In this document: piece after piece, positions 1 to 5,528 of the stretch
Position numbering within the stretch: the stretch's first letter is position 1
Layout: each line of letters starts with the position of its first letter
Assembly (NCBI GenBank): GCA_038241115.1
Contig: JBBRGA010000154.1
Coordinates: forward strand, 1 to 7,922
DNA length: 7,922 bases
DNA from: JANYJJ01 sp038241115
GTDB taxonomy: Bacteria > Pseudomonadota > Gammaproteobacteria > Burkholderiales > Burkholderiaceae_C
Direction: 5' to 3'
Translations under genes and position numbers: made by a program
The notes under the pieces: model-generated
Seen by the model: the letters and a program-made list of their open reading frames with translations, nothing else
Databases searched by the model: none
What the model was told of the DNA's origin: nothing

Positions 1-651
1 GCCGTCGAGGTCGCACACCAGGTGGGGCACCGTGCCCAGACCGCGCACATAGTTCAGCAGCGCCAGCGGGTCCATGCCGTTGCGGAAGGTGTCCACGCCG
101 AAGGCCGCTGAGATGTGCCAGCAGCGGTTGCTGCTTGCGGGTGTGGGTGCGGGTGTGGATGTGGATGCATCTGCGGACTGCGCAGCCAGCGTCGGGTTGA
201 CAGCCTGCGCGGCAGGTTCGGCATGCACCGCATTCCCGGCGGCGGCCTGCAGGCGCTCCACCAGTGCGGCGCGATCGGCCACCGCCTCGGGCGTGTCGGC
301 GGTGTCGGCGTCGCGGGCCTGCGCCACCAGCGTGCGCAGTTGGTCGTTGCACTGCAACAGCAGCGTGCTCAGCGCCGGCGTGAGGGCGATCTGCCCTTCG
401 CGCAGCTTGTCCAGCAAGGTCTCCACATGGTGGGTAAAGGCCACCACCCGGTCCAGGCCGAAGATGCCGGCCGAGCCCTTGACCGTGTGGGCGCAGCGGA
501 ACAGGGCGTTCAGCAGTTCCGCGTCGCCGGGCGCGTCTTCCAGTTGCAGCAGCAACTGCTCCAGGCTTTCGATTTGCTCTTGCGCCTCGCTGATGAAGGC
601 GGGCAGCGCCTCGCGGATGAAGCTGTTGTCAGCGTCGGTCATTTCGCTCAT
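1..651 (-). CDS. cheA: Chemotaxis histidine kinase CheA, N-terminal part (runs off left edge)
   Basis: The 217 visible codons run open to the window edge. Residues about 8-115 form an Hpt (P1) domain with the phosphoacceptor motif HTVKGSA, so His55 should be the residue that CheA autophosphorylates and passes on to CheY. A low-complexity Ala/Pro/Ser/Thr linker follows (about 140-176). Then comes the start of a second conserved segment (about 178-217) containing RNGMDPLALL, which I associate with betaproteobacterial CheA proteins; I cannot assign it a function. The dimerisation, ATPase and CheW-like domains would lie outside the window. The start at 651 overlaps the STAS stop codon (ATGA) and has a GAGGTG Shine-Dalgarno five bases upstream; a second ATG at 642 is less well placed. 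CheA is expected to sit with CheW under MCP arrays at the membrane. An Hpt-containing hybrid kinase other than CheA is possible, but the chemotaxis neighbours favour CheA. Confidence 0.88.
   Translation of the reverse strand, partial: MSEMTDADNSFIREALPAFISEAQEQIESLEQLLLQLEDAPGDAELLNALFRCAHTVKGSAGIFGLDRVVAFTHHVETLLDKLREGQIALTPALSTLLLQCNDQLRTLVAQARDADTADTPEAVADRAALVERLQAAAGNAVHAEPAAQAVNPTLAAQSADASTSTPAPTPASSNRCWHISAAFGVDTFRNGMDPLALLNYVRGLGTVPHLVCDLDG
136..165. repeat. 12-bp in-frame tandem repeat in the cheA linker
   Basis: On the + strand TGCGGGTGTGGG (136-147) is followed directly by TGCGGGTGTGGA (148-159) and a half unit TGTGGA (160-165). Units of 12 and 6 bp keep the reading frame. On the minus strand they encode the STSTPAPTPA part of the flexible linker after the Hpt domain, so length changes here would alter only the linker. 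Confidence 0.75.
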
Positions 652-1049
652 GCGGTCACCTCGTCAGCCAGGTGCGATGTCTGAGTCTGCAGCCACTGGC
701 TCAGGCCAAGCGCCTCACAGCCGCCGCGCAACACGGGGCTGGGCGCCTGAATTTGCAGCGTGCGACCCTGCTGCGCAAGCGCGCGTTGCAGCGACAGCAG
801 CAGTTGCAGCCCGGCAGCGTCGACCTGATCGACGGCGGTGCCCTGCACTTCTGCTGGCACAGCGGCCCCGCCCTGACCCAACCACGCCAGCCACTGCGGG
901 TGCAGTTCGCCAACGCTGTAAATGGTCAGCTCCGGCGGCAGCACCAGCGGCGTAGCGACTGGTTTGTCAACGAGAGGTGTGACAACGAGAGGTGTGTCGA
1001 CAAGAGTGGTGTCCGTCGGGACGGCGGTGGTCTTGGAACGCTTGGCCAT
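648..1049 (-). CDS. Small STAS-domain protein of the chemotaxis operon
   Basis: This is a 133-residue protein. Residues 1-40 are low complexity, with repeated TPLV units. Residues about 41-125 look like a STAS fold: a strand around LTIYSVGEL, then the core VDQVDAAGLQLLLSL, then a strand and helix around RTLQIQAPS and LGLSQWL. STAS domains of the SpoIIAA/MlaB type are small protein-interaction modules. In the anti-anti-sigma branch a Ser or Thr in D-S-(S/T)-G is phosphorylated; here the site reads DAAG (77-80), so that control is absent. The start at 1049 has a strong AGGAG five bases upstream. The gene sits 47 bp after the CheY-type gene and its stop overlaps the cheA start, so it is very probably cotranscribed with them. 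Its role in chemotaxis is not known to me; an adaptor for CheA or an MCP is one guess. Confidence 0.8.
   Translation of the reverse strand: MAKRSKTTAVPTDTTLVDTPLVVTPLVDKPVATPLVLPPELTIYSVGELHPQWLAWLGQGGAAVPAEVQGTAVDQVDAAGLQLLLSLQRALAQQGRTLQIQAPSPVLRGGCEALGLSQWLQTQTSHLADEVTA
657..662 (-). promoter_or_regulatory. Shine-Dalgarno for cheA inside the STAS gene
   Basis: GAGGTG on the minus strand ends five bases before the ATG at 651. It lies inside the last codons of the STAS gene, which points to translational coupling and supports 651 over 642 as the start. Confidence 0.6.
968..1013. repeat. 15-bp in-frame tandem repeat in the STAS gene
   Basis: CAACGAGAGGTGTG occurs identically at 968-981 and 983-996, a period of 15 bp. 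A degenerate third copy (CAAGAGTGGTGTC) is at 1001-1013. The period is five codons and gives repeated (V/D)TPLV units in the protein's N-terminal tail. Confidence 0.8.
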
Positions 1050-1054
1050 GTGGG

Positions 1055-1059
1055 CTCCT
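1055..1059 (-). promoter_or_regulatory. Strong Shine-Dalgarno of the STAS gene
   Basis: AGGAG on the minus strand is spaced five bases from the ATG at 1049. It is the clearest ribosome-binding site in the left operon and fixes the STAS start. Confidence 0.7.
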
Positions 1060-1096
1060 GGTTCGGGGTCTGGTTTGGTTTTGGATCGGGTCCCGA

Positions 1097-1468
1097 CTAC
1101 GGCAGGATCAGCTTCGACACCGCATCGAGCAGCTGCGGTGGATTGAACGGTTTGACCATCCAGGCCTTGGCACCGGCGGCGCGGCCTTCTTGCTTTTTCG
1201 CGTCCTGGCCCTCGGTGGTGAGCATGATCACGGGCACGAATTTGTGGCGCGGGTGCTGCTTGACCTGCGTGACGAAAGTGATGCCGTCCATGTTGGGCAT
1301 GTTCACGTCGCTGACGATCAGGTGCACCTTGGCGGCACCTTCCAGCGCCTTCAGGCCTTCCTTGCCGTCACCGGCTTCGATGACGTCGTAACCGGCACGC
1401 ACCAGCGACATTCGCACCACGGTGCGCAGCGAGCTGGAGTCGTCAACGATGAGTATGGTTTTGGCCAT
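1097..1468 (-). CDS. cheY: CheY-type single-domain response regulator
   Basis: A complete 123-residue receiver domain with no output domain, the usual size for CheY. The acidic pocket is Asp9/Asp10, the phosphoacceptor is Asp54 (SDVNMP), the switch threonine is in MLTTEG (84-85), and the conserved lysine is Lys106 (VKPF). An aromatic residue, Trp103, is close to where CheY has its switch tyrosine. It should receive phosphate from CheA encoded two genes downstream, then act on the flagellar motor or as a phosphate sink. The ATG at 1468 begins MAKTILIVDD, a standard receiver start; an upstream in-frame extension to 1645 reads over the MCP C-terminus and does not resemble protein. The gene lies 32 bp after the MCP gene. 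The symbol reflects family and context; which CheY paralogue it is cannot be told from sequence alone. Confidence 0.9.
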   Translation of the reverse strand: MAKTILIVDDSSSLRTVVRMSLVRAGYDVIEAGDGKEGLKALEGAAKVHLIVSDVNMPNMDGITFVTQVKQHPRHKFVPVIMLTTEGQDAKKQEGRAAGAKAWMVKPFNPPQLLDAVSKLILP

Positions 1469-1500
1469 GGTCAGAGGTGTCCTAGGGCGCGGTGCGCGGG

Positions 1501-2724
1501 TCAGAAAAAAGTGGTCTCGGCGCTGGCGGCCGGTGCGCTGGCAGCAGCACCGGACGAGCCGTGCGAATTGGCATGGGCCGCTGTGCCGCGCGTCACGGCG
1601 CGCTGTTCTTCGGTGGTGTAGCCGGTGCTCAACACCGCCTGCCAAGCGTCGGCGTCGGGCATGTGCCCGTCGGCCAGCGACGTCTTCAACGAGTCGGTGG
1701 CCGCCTGCATCGAGTCGCGCAGTTGGTCCAGGATCTGGTGCACGCGGTCTTGAAACTGAAACGCAATCAGCACCTGCTCCACCTGCGCCTTGATGAGCTG
1801 GCCTTGCACCGTCTGGTCGGCGGCGCGCTGGTGCAGTTGCTTCACCGCGCCGTCCACCTGTTCCACCACCTGGTTGATCGATGCCTCGGACGAGTGAATG
1901 GCCTGCGTGTCGGCCTCGGCAGATTGGGTGGCCTGCGCCATGGCGTGCTTCATCGACACGCTGAATTCATCAACCTGGTTGCCGATGCGCTTGCCGGTTT
2001 GGCCCGACTCTTCAGACAGCCGACGCACCTCGCCGGCCACCACCGCAAAGCCACGGCCGGCCGGGCCGGCGCGCGCCGCTTCGATGGCCGCGTTCAGCGA
2101 CAGCAAATTGGTCTGGCGCGCCAGGTTGGACACATCGTCGGCCATGACGCGCAGGCTGCCGGAGGCGTCGCTCAGTGAGCGCACGTTTTTCAGCACCTCG
2201 TCGCGAGACCGCACGAAGCCGTCGAAGTTGCCCAAAATTTGCCGAAGCTGACCCTCACATTGCGCCAGCACGGCGGCGCGTGCATCGTCATCGGTACCGG
2301 CGTTGTTTTGCGGAGCGCCGATCAACGCGTCGAGCTCGCGCAGGATGTCATCGAAGCTGCACAGCAACTGGTCAATGGCGTCGCGCATCTGGGTTTGGGC
2401 GGTGCCCAGATGTGTGGCCCAGGTGCGCGTGGCGTCGTCGAAGCGCGGCAGCAGTTCACCCAAGATGGCCGCGTCGCTGCCTGACATTTTGGCTTTTGCC
2501 CCATCAGTGCCTGAACCGGGCAGCCAGACGTTCTGGCAAAACCACAGTGCCGCCAAAGCAGCTGCGCCCAGCCACAGCACCCACGCGGCAGTGAGCCCAC
2601 CGGCGGCCAGCGCGCCACCCGCGGCAAGCCAGCCTGCGAAGCTCAATATGTACATCCGGTTGAACTTGAAGGCCCACTTCGGCGGGGCACTTGCAGCGTT
2701 GCTGCGGAGTTCCTGGGTTGTCAT
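1501..2724 (-). CDS. Membrane-anchored methyl-accepting chemotaxis protein with CheZ-like motif
   Basis: A 407-residue protein, counted from the ATG at 2724; a TTG at 2736 would add four residues, and neither has a good Shine-Dalgarno. Residues about 24-68 are hydrophobic and probably form two membrane helices joined by a short turn, leaving no periplasmic ligand domain. I see no clear HAMP domain. Residues about 75-190 look helical. The MCP signalling hairpin is at about 195-240, with NLLSLNAAIEAARAG and GRGFAVVAGEVRRLSEES, the region that contacts CheA and CheW. A further helix carries FQFQDRVHQIL (322-332), matching the catalytic D-x3-Q pattern of CheZ. The last 35 residues are Ala/Ser-rich and end in TTFF. 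As first gene of the run, behind a sigma-28-like promoter, it probably works with the CheY and CheA genes downstream. It may sense a cytoplasmic or membrane signal rather than an external ligand. Confidence 0.88.
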   Translation of the reverse strand: MTTQELRSNAASAPPKWAFKFNRMYILSFAGWLAAGGALAAGGLTAAWVLWLGAAALAALWFCQNVWLPGSGTDGAKAKMSGSDAAILGELLPRFDDATRTWATHLGTAQTQMRDAIDQLLCSFDDILRELDALIGAPQNNAGTDDDARAAVLAQCEGQLRQILGNFDGFVRSRDEVLKNVRSLSDASGSLRVMADDVSNLARQTNLLSLNAAIEAARAGPAGRGFAVVAGEVRRLSEESGQTGKRIGNQVDEFSVSMKHAMAQATQSAEADTQAIHSSEASINQVVEQVDGAVKQLHQRAADQTVQGQLIKAQVEQVLIAFQFQDRVHQILDQLRDSMQAATDSLKTSLADGHMPDADAWQAVLSTGYTTEEQRAVTRGTAAHANSHGSSGAAASAPAASAETTFF

Positions 2725-2763
2725 TTGATCGGCCAATCGGTCAGGTGTGCAGGTCAGCGAAAA

Positions 2764-2800
2764 GGAGTCAGTGAAGCGGAGTCAGAAGCAAGAAGTCAGG
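2764..2800. repeat. AGTCAG repeats in the MCP leader
   Basis: GGAGTCAG occurs at 2764-2771 and 2778-2785, with AGTCAGG at 2794-2800, in a purine-rich + strand block. The MCP mRNA leader would therefore carry a C/U-rich tract with repeated CUGACU about 40-75 bases before the start codon. Function unknown. Confidence 0.5.
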
Positions 2801-2839
2801 AAAGCGCAACAGCAAGTTATGAAATCATCGTTTGGTGTG

Positions 2840-2866
2840 ATTTCGGCGATTCTTTGAAAAGCTTGA
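2840..2866 (-). promoter_or_regulatory. Sigma-28 (FliA)-type promoter for the chemotaxis operon
   Basis: On the minus strand TCAAGCTT (2859-2866), an 11-base spacer and GCCGAAAT (2840-2847) match the enterobacterial FliA consensus TAAAGTTT-N11-GCCGATAA at 6 of 8 positions in each box, with exact spacing. Transcription would start near 2830 and give a leader of roughly 105 bases before the MCP ATG. Flagellar sigma control fits the chemotaxis genes. The match was made by eye and the start site is inferred. Confidence 0.55.
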
Positions 2867-3007
2867 GTAAACTTCTTCAAATCCGGGGATGGGCTGCAAA
2901 TCAGCAAGCCGGGGGCACCGCGCAAGTCATGAACAGCACTGGCGCAGTGGGCTTTTTCCTTTGATCGTTGTCGGCCCTGACATACAGACTCGCGGTCAAC
3001 TGACCGT

Positions 3008-3033
3008 GCCATGCGGCCGCACCGAGGCATGGC
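3008..3033. repeat. 7-bp inverted repeat upstream of the HTH-receiver gene
   Basis: GCCATGC (3008-3014) and GCATGGC (3027-3033) are perfect inverted arms with a 12-base spacer. They could be an operator or a leader hairpin, but a 7-bp pair can arise by chance in a region this long. Confidence 0.3.
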
Positions 3034-3058
3034 TTCGTTGCAGTGCGCTTGCTGCCTT

Positions 3059-3086
3059 TTTGCAGCGTTTGCGGCGCTTTGCGGCG
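3059..3086 (+). promoter_or_regulatory. Three direct repeats, possible operator of the HTH-receiver gene
   Basis: TTTGCAGCG (3059-3067), TTTGCGGCG (3068-3076) and TTTGCGGCG (3078-3086) lie head to tail at a 9-10 bp period and end 21 bp before the ATG at 3108. The adjacent gene encodes a BldC-like HTH. BldC is known to bind DNA as head-to-tail oligomers on direct repeats of about this period. Autoregulation is an inference; simple slippage could also make this pattern. Confidence 0.35.
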
Positions 3087-3107
3087 TCCAAATTTGAGAA
3101 AGCCTTG

Positions 3108-3722
3108 ATGAAGACCTTGCCTCCCGATCCAAGCTCCGAGCCTTCGTCCGAGCCCGACTCACTGACCACGTCGCAAGCAGCGACGCTTCTGGGTGTGGCG
3201 CCGCACACGATTCAGAAGTGGGTCGACGCGGGTGAGCTGCGCGCCTGGAAAACCGTGGGCGGGCATCGGCGCATCGCGGCACATTCGGTAAAAAAGATGC
3301 TGAGCGACCGCGAAGCCATGCGGCAAGCGACACCGGTGAAAAAAATGTCGGTCATGCTGGTGGAAGACGACGCAGACACCGCCGAACTGCTCGAGGCCAT
3401 GATTGGCGACTTGCTGCCACAGGCCGAGATCAGGCTGGCGCGCGACGGCTTCACCGCACTGCTGGACGCCGGCAAACAAACGCCCGACGTGCTCATCACC
3501 GACATCAACCTGCCCGGCCTGGACGGCGTTGAAATGCTGCGCTCGTTGCTGGTGCACCCCGGCACACGCAACATGCGCGTTGTCTTCGTCACCAACTACG
3601 CACTCGATGACCTGCAGCGCTTTGGCCCCCTGCCAAACGGCGTGCCGGTGCTCAGAAAACCCGTTCAATTGGCCGACTTGCGCCGCGCGCTTGGCGTCGA
3701 GCAGGGCATCGCCGCTCGCTGA
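3108..3722 (+). CDS. Response regulator with N-terminal MerR/BldC-like HTH and C-terminal receiver
   Basis: A 204-residue protein. Residues 1-18 are a Pro/Ser/Glu-rich tail. Residues about 19-66 form a MerR/excisionase-type winged helix (HTH_17 class): LTTSQAATLLGVAPHTIQKW, then the wing motif VGGHRRI (50-56). Residues about 79-198 form a receiver with acidic pocket Glu86/Asp87/Asp88, phosphoacceptor Asp132 (TDINLPG), Thr162 and Lys184 (RKPV). The domain order is reversed from most response regulators, where the receiver comes first. It probably binds DNA and is switched by phosphorylation. The ATG at 3108 was chosen because the frame upstream, open from 2889, gives implausible protein; the Shine-Dalgarno is weak (GAGAAAG). 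No kinase gene is directly attached; the PAS kinase starting 220 bp downstream is the nearest candidate partner. Confidence 0.85.
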   Translation: MKTLPPDPSSEPSSEPDSLTTSQAATLLGVAPHTIQKWVDAGELRAWKTVGGHRRIAAHSVKKMLSDREAMRQATPVKKMSVMLVEDDADTAELLEAMIGDLLPQAEIRLARDGFTALLDAGKQTPDVLITDINLPGLDGVEMLRSLLVHPGTRNMRVVFVTNYALDDLQRFGPLPNGVPVLRKPVQLADLRRALGVEQGIAAR

Positions 3723-3730
3723 ATTTCAAG

Positions 3731-3766
3731 GGGCTCGACCTCTTAAGCAAGCAAGCCACCGAGCCC
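3731..3766 (+). repeat. Inverted repeat after the HTH-receiver gene
   Basis: GGGCTCG (3731-3737) and CGAGCCC (3760-3766) are perfect 7-bp arms around a 22-base loop, starting nine bases after the stop codon. There is no T-run after it, so it is not a standard intrinsic terminator. It could be a 3' end structure or chance. Beyond it, to 3942, I see no gene and no convincing promoter. Confidence 0.25.
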
Positions 3767-3930
3767 GCGCGCGGTGCATCAAGCCGGTCTTCACCCTCGT
3801 TTTCACCCAATTGCAAGTCGGCGCGTATTTGTAAGCTGCAGTAATGAGTTGACGTTCGTCGGCTGCTGGAGATCCACATGTGTTTCACGTTGGCACGCCA
3901 TACCGCTCAGTTCGCCCAGCCCGCGCGGCA

Positions 3931-3937
3931 AAAGGTG
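3931..3937 (+). promoter_or_regulatory. Shine-Dalgarno deciding the histidine kinase start
   Basis: AAAGGTG lies five bases before the ATG at 3943. This supports that start over an in-frame GTG at 3880, which would add 21 residues that do not look like part of a PAS domain. Confidence 0.55.
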
Positions 3938-3942
3938 CGCAC

Positions 3943-5118
3943 ATGACGGCTGCCGCTGCCCGCCACGTCGAGCAAATGACGCTGTTCGACTCGCTCGGCG
4001 CGCACATTGCCCTAATCGATCCGCAGGGCGACATCGTCGCTGTCAACCGCGCCTGGGAATCGTTCGGCCGGGCCAATGGCGCCAGCCTGCACGGTGCGTA
4101 TTCGGTGGGCCAGAACTACCTCGCGGCTTGTCGCGGCAGCGCGCAAAGGCCGCCCGACGAGCATGCCATCGCCGCGCTCGAAGGCATCACCGCCGTGCTG
4201 GCCGGTCGCACGCCTCAATTCGAGCTCGAGTACCCCTGCCACGGGCCCGACGAGCAGCGCCGTTTCCTGATGCGCGTTTCACCGCTGGTGGGCGACCACC
4301 CCGGTGCGGTGGTCTCGCACGAAAACATCACACCGCGCTGGCGGCTGGAGCAGCAACGCAGCGCGCTGGTGGCCGAACTGCTCAGCGCCAACCAGGAGCT
4401 CAGCGACTTTGCCTACGTGGTGTCGCACGACCTGAAAGCGCCGCTGCGTGGCATCAGCTCGCTGGCGAGCTGGCTGGTCACCGACTGCGGCGACAAGGTC
4501 GGCGAAGAAGGCCGCGAACAGTTGAATCTCATCGCCAGCCGGGTGCGTCGGCTGTCGGCATTGATCGACGCCATCCTGGCCTACTCGCGCGCAGGGCGCG
4601 GCCGCGACGACCGCCTGCCGGTGGCACTGGCGCCGCTGGTGCAAAACATCATCGACCTGCTGGCGCCGCCAGCACACGTTCAAGTGCAGGTGCTGAATGC
4701 CTTGCCAGAACTCACCATCGAGGCCGCCAAGGCGCAGCAGGTGTTTCAAAACCTGCTGTCCAACGCCATCGATTTCATGGACAAGCCGCAGGGTTTGGTG
4801 ACGGTGTCGTGCGTGCGCGACGCCGACATGTGGCACTTCAGCGTGGCCGACAACGGCCCGGGCATCGAAGAGCGGCACTTCCCGCGCATCTTCCAGCTGT
4901 TCCAGACGCTGGCCTCGCGCGACGAGCTCGAGCGCACCGGCGTGGGCCTGGCGCTGGTGAAGAAGATCGTCGAGCTGGAAGGCGGCCACGTGTGGGTGGA
5001 ATCCAGCCTCGGAAAAGGCAGCACCTTCCACTTCACGCTGCCGGTCTTGGGCTCGATCAATGCCTCAACAGACCGCATCACAGACACGCAAAAAAATAGC
5101 TTGGAGTACCCCGCATGA
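3943..5118 (+). CDS. Soluble PAS-domain sensor histidine kinase
   Basis: A 391-residue kinase with no membrane segment, so it should be cytoplasmic. Residues about 12-130 form one PAS domain (from FDSLGAHIALIDPQGDI to AVVSHENIT). Its ligand or cofactor cannot be read from sequence. A coiled linker leads to the HisKA dimerisation helix with phosphoacceptor His162 in SHDLKAPLRG, typical of phytochrome-like kinases, though there are no GAF or PHY domains. The HATPase_c domain (about 255-370) has the N box FQNLLSNAIDF (Asn270, Asn274), G1 DNGPGI (Asp303), F box FQLFQTL, G2 TGVGLAL and G3 GKGSTF, all intact, so it should be active. Its stop overlaps the next start (ATGA), linking it to the Rcp1-type receiver and then the REC-PAS-GGDEF-EAL gene. 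Those two receivers are its likely phosphotransfer partners. Confidence 0.9.
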   Translation: MTAAAARHVEQMTLFDSLGAHIALIDPQGDIVAVNRAWESFGRANGASLHGAYSVGQNYLAACRGSAQRPPDEHAIAALEGITAVLAGRTPQFELEYPCHGPDEQRRFLMRVSPLVGDHPGAVVSHENITPRWRLEQQRSALVAELLSANQELSDFAYVVSHDLKAPLRGISSLASWLVTDCGDKVGEEGREQLNLIASRVRRLSALIDAILAYSRAGRGRDDRLPVALAPLVQNIIDLLAPPAHVQVQVLNALPELTIEAAKAQQVFQNLLSNAIDFMDKPQGLVTVSCVRDADMWHFSVADNGPGIEERHFPRIFQLFQTLASRDELERTGVGLALVKKIVELEGGHVWVESSLGKGSTFHFTLPVLGSINASTDRITDTQKNSLEYPA

Positions 5119-5528
5119 CGCCTGAACAACACATCCTGCTGGTCGAGGACGATGACGTCGACGCCATGACGGTGCGCCGCACCATGCGCGAGCTGGGTGC
5201 GCCCAACCCGCTCGACCGCGCCATCGACGGCGAACGCGCCCTGGAGTTCCTGCGCGACCCTGCCAACCCGCGCCCGGGCTTGATCCTGCTGGACCTGAAC
5301 ATGCCGCGCATGAACGGCATCGAGTTCGTGGCCGAGCTCAAGCGCGACCCGCTGTTGCGCATGATTCCGGTGGTGGTGCTGACCACCTCCAGCGAAGAAG
5401 GCGACCGCATCGCCGCCTTCAGCAACAGCGTGGCCGGCTACATGGTCAAGCCGGTGGACTACCCGCAGTTCGTGGCCGTGATGTCGCTGATCCGCGAATA
5501 CTGGATGACCAGCGTCACGCCGCCATGA
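5115..5528 (+). CDS. Rcp1-type single-domain response regulator
   Basis: A 137-residue receiver without output domain, of the kind usually found next to phytochrome-like kinases (Rcp1 family). The acidic pocket is Glu11/Asp12/Asp13, the phosphoacceptor Asp60 (LLDLNMPRMNG), the switch Thr90/Thr91 (VLTTSS) and the conserved Lys112 (VKPV). It begins in a 4-base ATGA overlap with the kinase gene and has GGAG (5103-5106) eight bases upstream. Its own stop overlaps the following gene in the same way. It may relay or drain phosphate from the PAS kinase; with no output domain it must act on a partner protein or as a competing sink for the larger REC-PAS-GGDEF-EAL protein. Confidence 0.9.
   Translation: MTPEQHILLVEDDDVDAMTVRRTMRELGAPNPLDRAIDGERALEFLRDPANPRPGLILLDLNMPRMNGIEFVAELKRDPLLRMIPVVVLTTSSEEGDRIAAFSNSVAGYMVKPVDYPQFVAVMSLIREYWMTSVTPP

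Larger units (their letters stand above)
2725..3107. other. Divergent intergenic region between MCP and HTH-receiver genes
   Basis: About 380 bp without a credible gene; short open frames here do not resemble protein. It contains the sigma-28-like promoter (2840-2866), a locally AT-richer stretch (about 2815-2885), an AGTCAG repeat block (2764-2800), a 7-bp inverted repeat (3008-3033) and three TTTGC(A/G)GCG direct repeats (3059-3086). I found no convincing sigma-70 promoter for the rightward gene. Confidence 0.7.

Noticed and set aside
74..955. Plus-strand open frame opposite cheA and the STAS gene
   Set aside because: The minus strand reads a clear Hpt domain and a STAS domain here. The + frame is low-complexity Ser/Ala/Arg text with no motif.
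1501..1515. C-terminal ETTFF of the MCP as a CheR-binding pentapeptide
   Set aside because: The known pentapeptide pattern has aromatic residues at positions 2 and 5 (as in NWETF). ETTFF has Thr at position 2, so the match fails.
2725..2964. Small + strand open frame of 79 codons in the divergent intergenic region
   Set aside because: It has no ribosome-binding site, does not resemble protein and runs through the sigma-28-like promoter and the MCP leader.
2961..2988. TTGATC-N16-TACAGA as a sigma-70 promoter for the HTH-receiver gene
   Set aside because: The -10 box is a poor match and the site is about 120 bp from the start codon; I could not separate it from chance.
3849..3877. TTGACG as the -35 box of a sigma-70 promoter for the histidine kinase
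   Set aside because: No acceptable -10 hexamer lies 16-18 bases downstream.
3774..5099. Alternative + frame of 441 codons over the histidine kinase
   Set aside because: It is Arg/Ala/Pro-rich without domains, while the other frame carries the H, N, G1, F and G2 boxes of a histidine kinase.
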